In this document: positions 11,586 to 24,470 of the stretch, one piece after another
Position numbering within the stretch: position 1 is the first letter of the stretch
Layout: every line of letters starts with the position of its first letter
Assembly (NCBI RefSeq): GCF_000240225.1
Contig: NZ_AGUD01000246.1
Coordinates: 1 to 34,780 of the forward strand
DNA length: 34,780 bases
From: Patulibacter medicamentivorans
Lineage (GTDB): Bacteria > Actinomycetota > Thermoleophilia > Solirubrobacterales > Solirubrobacteraceae
Reading direction: 5' to 3'
The notes under the pieces: generated by a model
Told to the model about the DNA's origin: nothing
Databases searched by the model: none
What the model saw: only the letters and a program-made list of their open reading frames with translations
Made by a program: the position numbers and the translations under genes

Positions 11586-11990
11586 ATGTCGACGACTGAC
11601 CCGATCGCGGACCTCCTGACCCGGATCCGCAACGCGATCACCGCCGCCCACCGCACGGTGGACGTGCCGGCATCGAACTCGAAGCGCGAGATCGCCCGCA
11701 TCCTCAAGGAGCAGGGCTACATCGCCGACGTCACCACGGAGCCGTCCAAGGACACTCCCGGCGACGTCCTGCACATCACGCTGAAGTACACCAAGGACCG
11801 GAGCTCGGCCATCACCGGCCTGCGCCGCGTCTCCCGGCCCGGGCAGCGCTACTACGTCGGCGCGGGCCAGGTCCCGAAGTCGCTCGGCGGCCTGGGCACC
11901 ATGATCGTTTCCACGTCGAGCGGCATCATGACCGGTCACGACGCTCGCGCTGCGGGCGTCGGTGGCGAGGTCTGGGCCGAGGTGTGGTGA
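11586..11990 (+). CDS. rpsH: 30S ribosomal protein S8
   Basis: S8 (134 aa) binds the central domain of 16S rRNA and in E. coli represses the spc operon by binding its mRNA; such regulation is not evident here. Recognised from [13 protein letters not shown] at the N-terminus, [10 protein letters not shown] in the middle, and the C-terminal S-T-S-S-G-I-M-T motif. Standard length; 7 bp ahead of rplF. Confidence 0.98.
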   Translation: MSTTDPIADLLTRIRNAITAAHRTVDVPASNSKREIARILKEQGYIADVTTEPSKDTPGDVLHITLKYTKDRSSAITGLRRVSRPGQRYYVGAGQVPKSLGGLGTMIVSTSSGIMTGHDARAAGVGGEVWAEVW

Positions 11991-11997
11991 GGCACGC

Positions 11998-12531
11998 ATG
12001 AGCCGCATCGGACGCAAGCCGATCCCCGTCCCGAGCGGGGTCGACATCACCATCGAGCCCGGCACCGTCTCGGTGAAGGGCCCCAAGGGCAGCCTCTCGG
12101 AGGCCATCCACCGCGACATCACCGTCACCCAGGAGGGTGCGGAGATCGTGGTGACCCGGCCGACCGACCGCGGGCCGCACCGCGCGCTGCACGGCCTCAG
12201 CCGCAGCCTGATCGCCAACATGGTCGAGGGCGTCACCGACGGCTTCACCAAGACGCTGGAGATCCAGGGCGTCGGCTACCGCGCCGCGCTCAAGGGCAAG
12301 GACCTCGAGCTGGCCCTCGGCTACTCGCACTCGGTGCCGATCGAGGCACCGGAGGGCATCGAGTTCGAGGTCCCGCAGCCCACGCGGATCATCGTCAAGG
12401 GCACCGACAAGCAGCTCGTCGGCGAGACCGCGGCCAAGATTCGCAAGAAGCGGCCGCCGGAGCCCTACAAGGGCAAGGGCATCCGCTACGAGGGTGAGTA
12501 CGTCATCCGGAAGGTGGGCAAGCGCGCATGA
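11998..12531 (+). CDS. rplF: 50S ribosomal protein L6
   Basis: L6 (177 aa) has two repeated domains near the sarcin-ricin loop and GTPase centre. Recognised from the S-R-I-G-R-K-P-I N-terminus, the central G-V-G-Y-R-A segment and the C-terminal [11 protein letters not shown] motif. The ATG at 11998 matches the family; the frame is open upstream through rpsH. Its last 4 bp overlap rplR (ATGA). Confidence 0.97.
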   Translation: MSRIGRKPIPVPSGVDITIEPGTVSVKGPKGSLSEAIHRDITVTQEGAEIVVTRPTDRGPHRALHGLSRSLIANMVEGVTDGFTKTLEIQGVGYRAALKGKDLELALGYSHSVPIEAPEGIEFEVPQPTRIIVKGTDKQLVGETAAKIRKKRPPEPYKGKGIRYEGEYVIRKVGKRA

Positions 12532-12881
12532 GCGTCGTCACCAAGGAGGCACGTCGCCTCAAGCGCCGCCGCCGCGTGCGGGCGAAGGTCTCCGGCTCCG
12601 CCGAGCGGCCGCGCATCGCCGTGTTCCGCAGCAACCGCGGCATCTTCGCCCAGCTCATCGACGATGAGCAGGGCCGCACGATCACCTCGGTCCAGTGGAC
12701 CGAGCCGGAGCTGCGCGATCTGTCGAAGAAGGACCAGGCCGCCAAGGCCGGCCAGCTGCTGGCCGAGCGCGCCAAGGCCGCCGGGATCGAGACCGCCGTG
12801 TTCGACCGCGGCGGCTACCAGTACCACGGACGCGTGCAGGCGTTCGCCGAAGCCGTCCGCGAGGGCGGGCTCACCGTCTAG
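12528..12881 (+). CDS. rplR: 50S ribosomal protein L18
   Basis: L18 (117 aa) binds 5S rRNA in the central protuberance. Recognised from the basic N-terminus, the [11 protein letters not shown] segment near residue 30 and the C-terminal [12 protein letters not shown] motif. Coupled to rplF by a 4-bp overlap and followed by rpsE after 13 bp. Confidence 0.97.
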   Translation: MSVVTKEARRLKRRRRVRAKVSGSAERPRIAVFRSNRGIFAQLIDDEQGRTITSVQWTEPELRDLSKKDQAAKAGQLLAERAKAAGIETAVFDRGGYQYHGRVQAFAEAVREGGLTV

Positions 12882-12894
12882 GAGCCCTGAACCA

Positions 12895-13472
<578 letters not shown>

Positions 13473-13476
<4 letters not shown>

Positions 13477-13652
13477 GCACGCTGAAGGCCACCCAGTTCA
13501 AGTCGTCGATCGGCAGCAACCAGGCGCAGCGCGACACCCTGCGCTCGCTCGGTCTGCGGCGGATCGGCCACACCGTCGAAGTCCAGGACACGCCCCAGCA
13601 GCGCGGCGCGCTGCATGCGGTGCGTCACCTGGTGCGCGTCGAGGAGGCGTGA
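13473..13652 (+). CDS. rpmD: 50S ribosomal protein L30
   Basis: L30 encodes only 59 aa. Recognised from the [11 protein letters not shown]-terminus, the [13 protein letters not shown] segment and the position between rpsE and rplO. The ATG overlaps the rpsE stop (ATGA) and the TGA overlaps the rplO ATG by one base. Confidence 0.97.
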
Positions 13653-14161
13653 TGAGCACCGAGAACAACGAGCAGTCGCTCGCCGACACCGGGCTCCACT
13701 CGCTGAAGCCGGCTCCGGGCAGCCGCAAGCCGCGCAAGCGCGTCGGCCGCGGCCACGGCTCGGGCATGGGCAAGACGTCCGGTCGCGGTCACAAGGGCGC
13801 GGGCTCGCGCTCGGGTGCCAAGGATCGCGCCGGCTTCGAGGGCGGTCAGAACCCGATCCAGAGCCGGATGCGCAAGCTGCGCGGCCCGAACAAGAAGACG
13901 TCGATGCCGTTCGAGCGGTTCCGCACGGCCACCCAGCCGGTGAACCTCGACGACCTGGCCGACCGCTTCGAGTCGGGCGCCGACGTCACGCTCGAGGCGC
14001 TGCAGGCGAAGGGCCTGGCCACCCGCAAGGGCGTGCCGGTCAAGGTCCTCGGCCGCGGCGAGCTCCAGGGCCCGCTGACGGTCCACGCGCACCGCTTCAG
14101 CGGCTCCGCGCGCGAGGCGATCGAGGCCGCTGGCGGCACGGTCGTCCTGATCGAGGACTGA
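13652..14161 (+). CDS. rplO: 50S ribosomal protein L15
   Basis: L15 (169 aa) is a late-assembly protein with a long N-terminal extension penetrating 23S rRNA. Recognised from [21 protein letters not shown] and the G-F-E-G-G-Q-N-P motif. The ATG at 13652 has GAGGAGG 4 bp upstream and is preferred over the adjacent in-frame GTG at 13649. This is the last gene of the tight ribosomal run; a 203-bp gap follows before secY. Confidence 0.97.
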   Translation: MSTENNEQSLADTGLHSLKPAPGSRKPRKRVGRGHGSGMGKTSGRGHKGAGSRSGAKDRAGFEGGQNPIQSRMRKLRGPNKKTSMPFERFRTATQPVNLDDLADRFESGADVTLEALQAKGLATRKGVPVKVLGRGELQGPLTVHAHRFSGSAREAIEAAGGTVVLIED

Positions 14162-14241
14162 CGCGTTTCACCCGGTTGCACCGGCGATGCTCCGTGCGCA
14201 AGCCGTCCGGAGCCGTCGGTGCGTACCATCCTGATCTCCGG

Positions 14242-14262
14242 CGCGGGCCCGCACGGCCCGCG
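14242..14262 (+). promoter_or_regulatory. Hairpin 1 in the rplO-secY gap
   Basis: A perfect 8-bp stem (CGCGGGCC at 14242-14249, GGCCCGCG at 14255-14262) with a 5-nt loop lies 80 bp after rplO. No T-run follows. It may mark a processing site or partial terminator that reduces secY expression relative to the ribosomal genes. Confidence 0.45.
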
Positions 14263-14291
14263 TCGCCCGTTTCCGCCGCGGGGTACCGTTC

Positions 14292-14312
14292 CCGTCGCCA
14301 CTCCGGCGACGG
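14292..14312 (+). promoter_or_regulatory. Hairpin 2 in the rplO-secY gap, just upstream of secY
   Basis: A second perfect 8-bp stem (CCGTCGCC at 14292-14299, GGCGACGG at 14305-14312) with loop ACTCC ends 52 bp before the secY start. TACCGT at 14284-14289 just upstream has the TANNNT -10 form, which would put this hairpin at the 5' end of a secY transcript. No -35 is seen. Confidence 0.4.
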
Positions 14313-14364
14313 CAACGACCGCCCCGCCGCCTGACCGCCACCAGCCACTGCGAGCACGAGCACG

Positions 14365-15642
<1,278 letters not shown>

Positions 15643-15703
15643 GTCCCCCCGACCCGCGGCGCGTGGGATCGGTGGGCGTTCAACGGCACAGAGGATTGAC
15701 GGC

Positions 15704-16375
15704 ATGACCGAGTTGAACCTGATCCTGTTGGGACCCCCCGGAGCCGGCAAGGGCACCCAGGGCGAGCGCCTGACCGCGAGCGAGCCACTCGAGTACATCG
15801 TCACCGGCGAGATCCTCCGGGCGGCCGTCCGCGAGGCCTCGGAGCTCGGCCTGCAGGCCAAGGGCTACATGGACGAGGGCCAGCTGGTCCCCGACGAGCT
15901 GGTGATCGGCCTGATCCTCGAGCGCGTTCGCGCCGAGCAGGCGACCGACGGCTTCCTGCTCGACGGCTTCCCCCGCAACATCGCCCAGGGCGAGGCGCTC
16001 GACGGCGCGCTGTCGCAGCTCGGCCGCGACCTCAACGGCGTGCTCCTGATCGAGGTCCCGGACGAGGAGATCGTCCGCCGGCTCTCCGGGCGCCGCGTCT
16101 CGTCGTCGGGACGGATCTACCACGTCGAGTTCGACCCGCCCAAGGTCGCCGGCAAGGACGACGTCGACGGCACGGACCTGATCCAGCGCGACGACGACAA
16201 GCCCGACACGATCCGCAAGCGGCTCGCGGTCTACCACGAGCAGACGGCGCCGCTGATCGGCTACTACGAGGAGCGGGGCCTGCTGCACCGCTTCGACGGC
16301 ACCGCGCCGGCCGACGAGGTCGAGGCGCACGTCCGCAAGACGATCTCCACGCTGCGGCTCGAGGACGCGGTCTAG
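15704..16375 (+). CDS. adk: Adenylate kinase
   Basis: Adenylate kinase (ATP + AMP to 2 ADP) has the P-loop G-P-P-G-A-G-K-G-T at residues 10-18, the D-G-F-P-R nucleoside-binding motif near residue 87, and a long-form LID around 127-165. The LID lacks the four cysteines of zinc-type enzymes. The protein is 223 aa, typical of the long class. AGAGGA is about 9 bp before the ATG at 15704. It lies 61 bp after secY. Confidence 0.98.
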   Translation: MTELNLILLGPPGAGKGTQGERLTASEPLEYIVTGEILRAAVREASELGLQAKGYMDEGQLVPDELVIGLILERVRAEQATDGFLLDGFPRNIAQGEALDGALSQLGRDLNGVLLIEVPDEEIVRRLSGRRVSSSGRIYHVEFDPPKVAGKDDVDGTDLIQRDDDKPDTIRKRLAVYHEQTAPLIGYYEERGLLHRFDGTAPADEVEAHVRKTISTLRLEDAV

Positions 16376-16404
16376 GAGCGCGGCGCGCCCCGCCGCTGGT
16401 CATC

Positions 16405-17166
16405 GTGGCCGTCCGCCTGAAGCGCCCCGACGAGGTCGAGGCGATCGCCGCCTCCGGGCAGGTGGTCGCCGACGTCCTCGACGCCCTCCAGGCGGCCGTC
16501 CGGCCCGGCGTCACGACCGGCGACCTCGACGCGCTGGCGCGGGAGCGGATCGCCGCCGCCGGCGGCACGCCGTCGTTCCTCGGCTACCGCGGCTTCACCG
16601 GGGCGATCTGCGCGTCGCCGAACGACCTGGTGGTCCACGGGATCCCCGGTCCGGTGCGCCTCGACGAGGGCGACATCGTCTCGCTCGACGTCGGGGTCAC
16701 CCTCGACGGCTGGGTCGCCGACGCGGCCCGCACCGTCCCCGTCGGCGAGGCGGGGGCGGCCGACGGCCACCTGATCGAGACCGCGGAGGCCGCTCTGGCC
16801 GACGCAGTCGCCGTCTGCCGGCCTGGCGGGCACATCGGCGACATCGGGGCCGCGGTCGAGGCACGGGCCCGTACGGCGGGCCTGCAGGTCTTCCCGTCGC
16901 TGATCGGCCACGGCGTCGGTCGTGCGCTGCACGAGGAGCCGCAGGTGCCGAACGTCGGGCGGGCCGGCACGGGCCGTCCGCTCGAGGTCGGCCTGGTGAT
17001 CGCCGTCGAGCCGATGCTGACCCTGGGACGGGCCGCGATCCGGATGGCGGACGACGGCTGGTCGGTCTTCACCGTCGACGGCGCGCGCGCCACGCACGCC
17101 GAGGTCACCGTCGCGATCACGGAGCAGGGACCGAGGGTCCTGACACCGTGGGGCGACCGCTGGTAG
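16405..17166 (+). CDS. map: Methionine aminopeptidase, type I
   Basis: MetAP (253 aa) removes the N-terminal methionine of nascent proteins. The dinuclear metal ligands are all visible: D95, D106, H169, E202 and E233. The substrate-binding His residues H78 (V-V-H-G-I-P) and H176 are also present. It has no N-terminal zinc/SH3 extension, so it is type Ia-like. The start is GTG at 16405, which gives the family N-terminus; there is no good ribosome-binding site close to it. infA, which often follows map, is absent. Confidence 0.96.
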   Translation: MAVRLKRPDEVEAIAASGQVVADVLDALQAAVRPGVTTGDLDALARERIAAAGGTPSFLGYRGFTGAICASPNDLVVHGIPGPVRLDEGDIVSLDVGVTLDGWVADAARTVPVGEAGAADGHLIETAEAALADAVAVCRPGGHIGDIGAAVEARARTAGLQVFPSLIGHGVGRALHEEPQVPNVGRAGTGRPLEVGLVIAVEPMLTLGRAAIRMADDGWSVFTVDGARATHAEVTVAITEQGPRVLTPWGDRW

Positions 17167-17210
17167 GCTGCTCCGTCCGCCGCGCCGGGAGCGCGCTGAG
17201 CACCGAGGCT

Positions 17211-17229
17211 CGCCGGTCGTCGACCGGCG
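17211..17229 (+). terminator. Hairpin after map (weak terminator candidate)
   Basis: A perfect 8-bp stem (CGCCGGTC, GACCGGCG) with a 3-nt loop lies 44 bp after the map stop. There is no T-run. It may end or slow the secY-adk-map transcript. Confidence 0.45.
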
Positions 17230-17266
17230 CCTTCGGGGCACAACGCGTCCCTGGGAATCCGTCTGG

Positions 17267-17272
17267 TATCGT
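17267..17272 (+). promoter_or_regulatory. Candidate -10 (TATCGT) for the rpmJ-rplQ transcript
   Basis: TATCGT lies in the 222-bp map-rpmJ gap, downstream of the map hairpin and about 117 bp before rpmJ. It fits the TANNNT form; the -35 region is poor. This gap is where infA would be expected; all frames were looked at and none encodes an IF-1-like protein. Confidence 0.4.
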
Positions 17273-17388
17273 GCCGAGTCTGCGCGTGTCACGTCCTGCC
17301 CTGGACCGTGCGCGCCTCAGCGGCTGGTAGCGGTGGGCTGTTGCGCCGTCAGAGCCAGACCGCTGGTCATCGAGCCGAGAAGGGAACC

Positions 17389-17502
17389 ATGAAGGTACGA
17401 CCGTCGGTCAAGCCGATGTGCGAGAAGTGCAAGGTCATTCGCCGTAACGGCAATGTCCTCGTGATCTGCCAGAACCCGCGGCACAAGCAGCGGCAGGGCT
17501 GA
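17389..17502 (+). CDS. rpmJ: 50S ribosomal protein L36, zinc-binding type
   Basis: L36 is only 37 aa. Its zinc ligands C11, C14, C27 and H32 (C-x2-C...C-x4-H) are intact. The M-K-V-R-P-S-V-K N-terminus is the family start at ATG 17389, preceded by AAGGGAA. It opens the alpha-type cluster and is 3 bp ahead of rpsM. The preceding gene is map rather than infA. Confidence 0.97.
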   Translation: MKVRPSVKPMCEKCKVIRRNGNVLVICQNPRHKQRQG

Positions 17503-17505
17503 TCG

Positions 17506-17889
17506 ATGGCACGTATCGCCGGCATCAACATCCCGCTCAACAAGCGGATCGAGATCGGTCTCACCTACATCTACGGGATTGGCCGCTCGGGCTCGAACGA
17601 GATCTTGGCCGCTACCGGGATCGACCGTGACACCAAGGTCCGCGATCTGACGGAGGAGCAGGTCTCCTCCCTCCGCGACCACATCGATCGCAACGTCGTG
17701 GTCGAGGGCGACCTCCGTCGCGAGCGCAACCAGAGCGTCAAGCGCCTGATGGAGATCGGCTGCTACCGCGGCCTGCGCCATCGCCGCAACCTTCCCGTTC
17801 GCGGGCAGAAGACCAAGACGAACGCTCGGACCCGCAAGGGCCCGAAGCGCATGCCGACCGCCGGCAAGAAGAAGCCCGGCAAGAAGTAG
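17506..17889 (+). CDS. rpsM: 30S ribosomal protein S13
   Basis: S13 (127 aa) lies in the 30S head, contacting P-site tRNA and forming intersubunit bridges. Recognised from the [10 protein letters not shown]-terminus, the Y-G-I-G-R-S helix-two-turn-helix region, and the C-terminal R-G-L-R-H-R-R[15 protein letters not shown] segment with a lysine-rich tail. Standard length. Confidence 0.98.
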   Translation: MARIAGINIPLNKRIEIGLTYIYGIGRSGSNEILAATGIDRDTKVRDLTEEQVSSLRDHIDRNVVVEGDLRRERNQSVKRLMEIGCYRGLRHRRNLPVRGQKTKTNARTRKGPKRMPTAGKKKPGKK

Positions 17890-17910
17890 CACGGAGTCAC
17901 GTAGAACCTC

Positions 17911-18306
17911 ATGCCCGCTCCCAAGCGCCCCGCGCGCGGTCGCCGCAAGCCGAAGAAGAACATTCCGGTTGGCCAGGCCCACATCAAGACGAGCTTCAAC
18001 AACACGATCGTCTCCCTGACCGACAAGGAGGGGAACGTGATCGCCTGGGAGTCCGCCGGCGGCGCCGGGTTCAAGGGCTCGCGCAAGTCGACGCCGTTCG
18101 CCGCCCAGGTCACGGCGGACTCGGCTGCTCGCAAGGGCATCGAGCAGGGTCTCGAGAAGGTCGAGGTCTTCGTGAAGGGCCCCGGCTCGGGCCGCGACAC
18201 GGCGATCCGCTCGCTCCAGGCCGCCGGCCTGGAGATCACGACCGTCCGTGACGTGACCCCGCAAGCCCACAACGGCTGCCGTCCCAAGAAGCGCCGCCGG
18301 GTCTGA
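17911..18306 (+). CDS. rpsK: 30S ribosomal protein S11
   Basis: S11 (131 aa) is on the 30S platform near the E-site mRNA. Recognised from the [12 protein letters not shown] segment, the [12 protein letters not shown] motif and the C-terminal [12 protein letters not shown]. The usual I-P-H-N-G-C is A-H-N-G-C here (Q-A-H), a small deviation. It is followed directly by rpoA without rpsD. Confidence 0.98.
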   Translation: MPAPKRPARGRRKPKKNIPVGQAHIKTSFNNTIVSLTDKEGNVIAWESAGGAGFKGSRKSTPFAAQVTADSAARKGIEQGLEKVEVFVKGPGSGRDTAIRSLQAAGLEITTVRDVTPQAHNGCRPKKRRRV

Positions 18307-18315
18307 GGACCCCCC

Positions 18316-18348
18316 GCCGATCGCCGAGCGCGACTCGATGTGATCGGC
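18316..18348 (+). promoter_or_regulatory. Inverted repeat in the rpsK-rpoA gap
   Basis: GCCGATC at 18316-18322 pairs with GATCGGC at 18342-18348 across a 19-nt loop. A second short hairpin follows: GGCGGA at 18362-18367 and TCCGCC at 18373-18378. This 143-bp gap is where rpsD would normally be; no S4 coding sequence or remnant is seen. The repeats may form an rpoA leader structure. Confidence 0.35.
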
Positions 18349-18449
18349 CCGGTCGGGTGGAGGCGGACAGCCTCCGCCCCGCCGAACTCGCGGTCGCCCG
18401 CCACCACCGCGACCGCCCGTCTTCCGACGAAGAAGAAGCAAGGACCCTG

Positions 18450-19409
18450 ATGCTCGACTACCAGACCCCTCGGATCACCAGCGAATCCGTTGAGGACAAC
18501 CGCGGCACGTTCACGATCGAGCCCCTCGAGCGCGGCTTCGGCTACACGTTCGGCAACTCGCTCCGCCGCGTGCTGCTGAGCTTCCTCTCGGGTGCTGCGG
18601 TCACCAACGTTCGGATCGAGGGCGTTGCCCACGAGTTCACGACGCTGGACGGCGTCACCGAGGACGTCACCGACATCGTCCTCAACCTCAAGACGCTCGT
18701 CTGCCGGATGCACTCCGACGCGACCGAGGTCGAGGCCCCGCTGGTGGCCGAGGGCCCCGGCGAGGTCACCGCCAAGGACATCGACCTGCCCGCGGGCGTC
18801 GAGATCCTCAACCCCGAGGCGCACATCGCGACCCTCGAGGCCGGCACCAAGCTCGAGGTCTACCTGACCATCGGCCAGGGGCGCGGCTACCGCTCCGCCG
18901 ACGAGAACAAGACCCCGGACCAGCCGATCGGCGTCATCCCGATCGACTCGATCTTCTCGCCGATCCGGCGCGTCGCCTACCGCGTCGAGCCGGCCCGCGT
19001 CGGTCAGCGCACCGACTTCGACCAGCTCTCGCTGGACATCGAGACCGACGGCTCGATCGAGCCGGGCGAGGCGCTGCGCGAGGCCTCCGAGATCCTGATC
19101 CAGCAGCTGGCCGTCTTCACCGACCCGGACCGGGTCGAGGAGCTGCGCGCCTCCGTCGGCGGCGAGCTCGAGGACGGCCTCGTCGGCGACGGCGCCTTCG
19201 GCGACCCGACCGACGAGATGATGATCGAGGAGCTGGAGCTCGGCGTCCGCTCCTACAACTGCCTGAAGCGTGCGGGCATCCAGACCGTTGGCGACCTGAC
19301 CTCGAAGACCGAGGCCGAGCTCGCCGCCATCCCGAACTTCGGCAAGAAGTCGATCGACGAGGTCGTCGAGACGCTCGCCGCGCGGGGCTACGGCCTCCGC
19401 GACGAGTAG
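18450..19409 (+). CDS. rpoA: DNA-directed RNA polymerase subunit alpha
   Basis: RpoA (319 aa) dimerises to start RNA polymerase assembly; its C-terminal domain contacts UP elements and activators. The N-terminal domain has G-F-G-Y-T-F-G-N-S-L-R-R-V-L-L near residue 30. The C-terminal domain, from about residue 255, has S-Y-N-C-L-K-R-A-G-I-Q-T-V-G-D-L and N-F-G-K-K-S motifs. The linker is acidic and glycine-rich. The start at 18450 has AAGGA 6 bp upstream and gives the family N-terminus; an upstream in-frame start at 18357 would add 31 residues of non-family sequence. Confidence 0.98.
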   Translation: MLDYQTPRITSESVEDNRGTFTIEPLERGFGYTFGNSLRRVLLSFLSGAAVTNVRIEGVAHEFTTLDGVTEDVTDIVLNLKTLVCRMHSDATEVEAPLVAEGPGEVTAKDIDLPAGVEILNPEAHIATLEAGTKLEVYLTIGQGRGYRSADENKTPDQPIGVIPIDSIFSPIRRVAYRVEPARVGQRTDFDQLSLDIETDGSIEPGEALREASEILIQQLAVFTDPDRVEELRASVGGELEDGLVGDGAFGDPTDEMMIEELELGVRSYNCLKRAGIQTVGDLTSKTEAELAAIPNFGKKSIDEVVETLAARGYGLRDE

Positions 19410-19442
19410 CGGTTCACCGCTCGCCGCCTAGAAGGACCTTCC

Positions 19443-19796
19443 ATGCGCCATCAGAAGACCCGCCACAAGCTCAGCCGCTCCAGCGCCCATCGCAAGGCGC
19501 TGCTCCGCAACCTCTGCAAGGAGGTCATCGAGCACGAGCGCATCACCACGACCCAGGCCAAGGCCAAGGCGCTGAAGCCGGAGATCGAGCAGCTGATCAC
19601 GCTGGCCAAGCGCGGCGACCAGCACGCCCGCCGCCAGGCGCTGTCCGCCCTCGGGCAGGACAAGTTCTCGACCTACAAGCTGTTCGAGGACATCGCCCCG
19701 CGCTACGCCGAGCGCCCGGGTGGCTACACCCGGATCCTGAAGCTCGGGCCGCGCAAGAGCGACGCCACCGAGATGGTGCTGATCGAGCTCGTCTGA
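19443..19796 (+). CDS. rplQ: 50S ribosomal protein L17
   Basis: L17 (117 aa) lies near the tunnel exit. Recognised from the [13 protein letters not shown]-terminus, the H-R-K-A-L-L-R-N-L segment, and the C-terminal [14 protein letters not shown]. It is the last gene of the ribosomal superlocus and is followed by a strong hairpin. Confidence 0.98.
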   Translation: MRHQKTRHKLSRSSAHRKALLRNLCKEVIEHERITTTQAKAKALKPEIEQLITLAKRGDQHARRQALSALGQDKFSTYKLFEDIAPRYAERPGGYTRILKLGPRKSDATEMVLIELV

Positions 19797-19822
19797 GGGC
19801 ATCGACCCTCGCTGGTCTTTTG

Positions 19823-19849
19823 GAACGGCCGCCCATCGGGCGGCCGTTC
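19823..19849 (+). terminator. Terminator-like hairpin after rplQ
   Basis: A perfect 12-bp stem (19823-19834 with 19838-19849) has a 3-nt loop (ATC) and lies 26 bp after the rplQ stop. Only a short T-containing stretch follows. Its strength and position mark it as the probable 3' end of the rpmJ-rplQ transcript. Confidence 0.7.
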
Positions 19850-19869
19850 TGCGTTCCGGGGCGGACGGG

Positions 19870-19875
19870 TACCCT
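19870..19875 (+). promoter_or_regulatory. -10 element (TACCCT) for the DUF1707 gene, leaderless
   Basis: TACCCT is followed by exactly 6 nt and then the GTG start at 19882. Transcription starting about 7 nt after the -10 would begin at the start codon, giving a leaderless mRNA. There is no Shine-Dalgarno sequence before this GTG. Confidence 0.55.
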
Positions 19876-19881
19876 CGAACG

Positions 19882-20319
19882 GTGAGCACCTGGCGTGCGA
19901 TCTCCTCGAACGCGATGCGGATCGGCGACGGCGAGCGCGAGCTGGCCGAGCGCGAGCTGCGCGCGCAGTTCACGGCCGGGCGGCTCGACCCGGAGGAGCT
20001 GGAGGAGCGGCTCGGCGTCGTCGCGTCCGCCCGGACCCGCGCCGACCTGGCCCAGGCGCTGTCGGACCTGCCGGGCGCGCTGCGGCGGGTCGCGACCGCG
20101 CCCGCCCGGGCGCGCGGGGCCGAGGTCGCGCGGCGCGTCGACCGGGCGGCGATGCGGACCCACACGGTGGTCTTCACCGGGGTCAACGGCGGTGCGATCA
20201 CCGTCTGGGCGGTCGCGGGCGCGGGCGTCTTCTGGCCCGCGGCGGTGCTGGTGCCGACCGCGCTGCTGCTCGGCGGGCACGTGCGCGTGCGGCGCGCCGT
20301 CCGGCGCCGGCTGCGGTGA
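19882..20319 (+). CDS. DUF1707 domain membrane protein
   Basis: The protein is 145 aa. Residues ~12-65 match the DUF1707 (SHOCT-like) pattern common in actinobacteria: R-I-G-D-G-E-R-E-L-A, then L-x2-E-E-L-E-E-R-L and A-R-T-R-A-D-L. It is followed by an Arg-rich linker. Residues ~95-140 form two membrane segments in a 2TM-like arrangement, ending in a basic tail. Its function is unknown; the family is thought to be a small membrane-associated adaptor. The GTG start has a leaderless-type promoter and no ribosome-binding site. It is a single-gene unit between the rplQ terminator and a nested inverted repeat. Confidence 0.8.
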   Translation: MSTWRAISSNAMRIGDGERELAERELRAQFTAGRLDPEELEERLGVVASARTRADLAQALSDLPGALRRVATAPARARGAEVARRVDRAAMRTHTVVFTGVNGGAITVWAVAGAGVFWPAAVLVPTALLLGGHVRVRRAVRRRLR

Positions 20320-20329
20320 TGCGGTCAGC

Positions 20330-20428
20330 GGCGTCATCTTCACGCGGCGCCGGGAGCTGGCGTCATCCCGCGGCGGATAGCGCGCGATCGTGACGCCAGC
20401 TCGCGGGCGGCGGGGCGAGCTGACGCCA
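20330..20428. repeat. Nested inverted repeat with four copies of GGCGTCA/TGACGCC
   Basis: The 147-bp gap between the DUF1707 gene and truA holds GGCGTCA at 20330 and 20359 on the plus strand and its complement TGACGCC at 20391 and 20421. The inner pair extends to a perfect 12-bp inverted repeat (20354-20365 with 20391-20402, 25-nt spacer), and the outer pair is nested around it. It could be a cruciform or hairpin, a paired operator, or a small dispersed repeat. Confidence 0.75.
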
Positions 20429-20466
20429 CCCGGGCCGCGACGCGCGACCCGGCCACGTGCGCGAGG

Positions 20467-21258
20467 ATGGCCGGCGGCGTGAGCACGACGCGGCTGGAGA
20501 TCGAGTACGACGGGACCGAGTTGGCCGGCTGGGCGGCGCAGCCGGGGCTGCGCACGGTCCAGGGCGAGCTGGAGCGGGCGCTGACGACCATCCGCCGCAG
20601 CGAGACGCGGCTGGTGGTCGCCGGCCGCACCGATCGCGGCGTCCACGCCGTCGCCCAGGTCGCCTCCTACGACGGGGCGCCGGCGAACGTCCGCAGCGTC
20701 AACGCGATCCTGCCCCACGACGTCGGGGTGCGGTCGGCGGTCGCGATCGACGGGAGCTTCGACGCGCGCCGCGCCGCCACCAGCCGCACCTACTGCTTCC
20801 GGCTGCACACCCGCCCGACCCCGTCGCCGTTCGGTCGCCGCTGGGCGCTCTGGTGGCCCCACGCGATCGACGACGACGCGCTGCGCGCCTGCGCGGGGCT
20901 GCTGACCGGCGAGCCGGACTTCACCGCCTTCACGCCCAGCCGGACCGATCACGTCCGCTTCCGCCGGCGGGTGATCCAGGCCGCCTGGCGCCGCGACGGC
21001 GAGACGCTCGAGTTCTGGATCGAGGCCGACGCGTTCATGCGCCACATGAACCGGATCCTGGTCGGGACGATGCTCGAGGTCGCGGCGGGGCGCCGCTCGC
21101 TCGAGGGCTTCGCGGCGCTGCTGGAGGGCGCGCCGCGCTCGGCGGCCGGCGTCACGCTGCCACCGCAGGGCCTGCACCTGGCGGGCATCGGCTACCCGGA
21201 GCTGGTCGGCGGGCCGGCGCTGCCTCCGCCCGGCTGGGGCCGTCCGCCCTGGGGCTAG
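20467..21258 (+). CDS. truA: tRNA pseudouridine synthase A
   Basis: TruA converts U38-U40 in the tRNA anticodon stem to pseudouridine. The protein is 263 aa, full length. The catalytic aspartate is D56 in G-R-T-D-R-G-V-H-A, and the N-terminal E-Y-D-G-T-E-L-A-G-W segment is typical. The C-terminal F-M-R-H-M-N-R-I-L-V-G-T motif is present. The ATG at 20467 has GAGG just upstream; an in-frame GTG at 20479 is an alternative start that would remove four residues. In many bacteria truA follows rplQ directly; here the DUF1707 gene and the nested repeat lie between them. Confidence 0.95.
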   Translation: MAGGVSTTRLEIEYDGTELAGWAAQPGLRTVQGELERALTTIRRSETRLVVAGRTDRGVHAVAQVASYDGAPANVRSVNAILPHDVGVRSAVAIDGSFDARRAATSRTYCFRLHTRPTPSPFGRRWALWWPHAIDDDALRACAGLLTGEPDFTAFTPSRTDHVRFRRRVIQAAWRRDGETLEFWIEADAFMRHMNRILVGTMLEVAAGRRSLEGFAALLEGAPRSAAGVTLPPQGLHLAGIGYPELVGGPALPPPGWGRPPWG

Positions 21259-21286
21259 CCCGTCGCCCGGCCCGGCCCGGCCCGAC

Positions 21287-21292
21287 TACCCT
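21287..21292 (+). promoter_or_regulatory. -10 element (TACCCT) for surE, short or no leader
   Basis: TACCCT lies 9 nt before the surE ATG, putting the expected transcription start within a few bases of the start codon. No Shine-Dalgarno sequence is present. Confidence 0.45.
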
Positions 21293-21301
21293 GGATCGGG
21301 C

Positions 21302-24434
<3,133 letters not shown>

Positions 24435-24437
24435 GAT

Positions 24438-24463
24438 CCGCCGGCCGGTCCGCGAACCGGCGG
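24438..24463 (+). terminator. Hairpin just after ligA
   Basis: CCGCCGG at 24438-24444 pairs with CCGGCGG at 24457-24463; an alternative inner pairing is GCCGGT with ACCGGC. It starts 4 bp after the ligA stop, without a T-run. It may terminate ligA before the downstream RNA candidate. Confidence 0.45.
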
Positions 24464-24470
24464 CGGCTGC

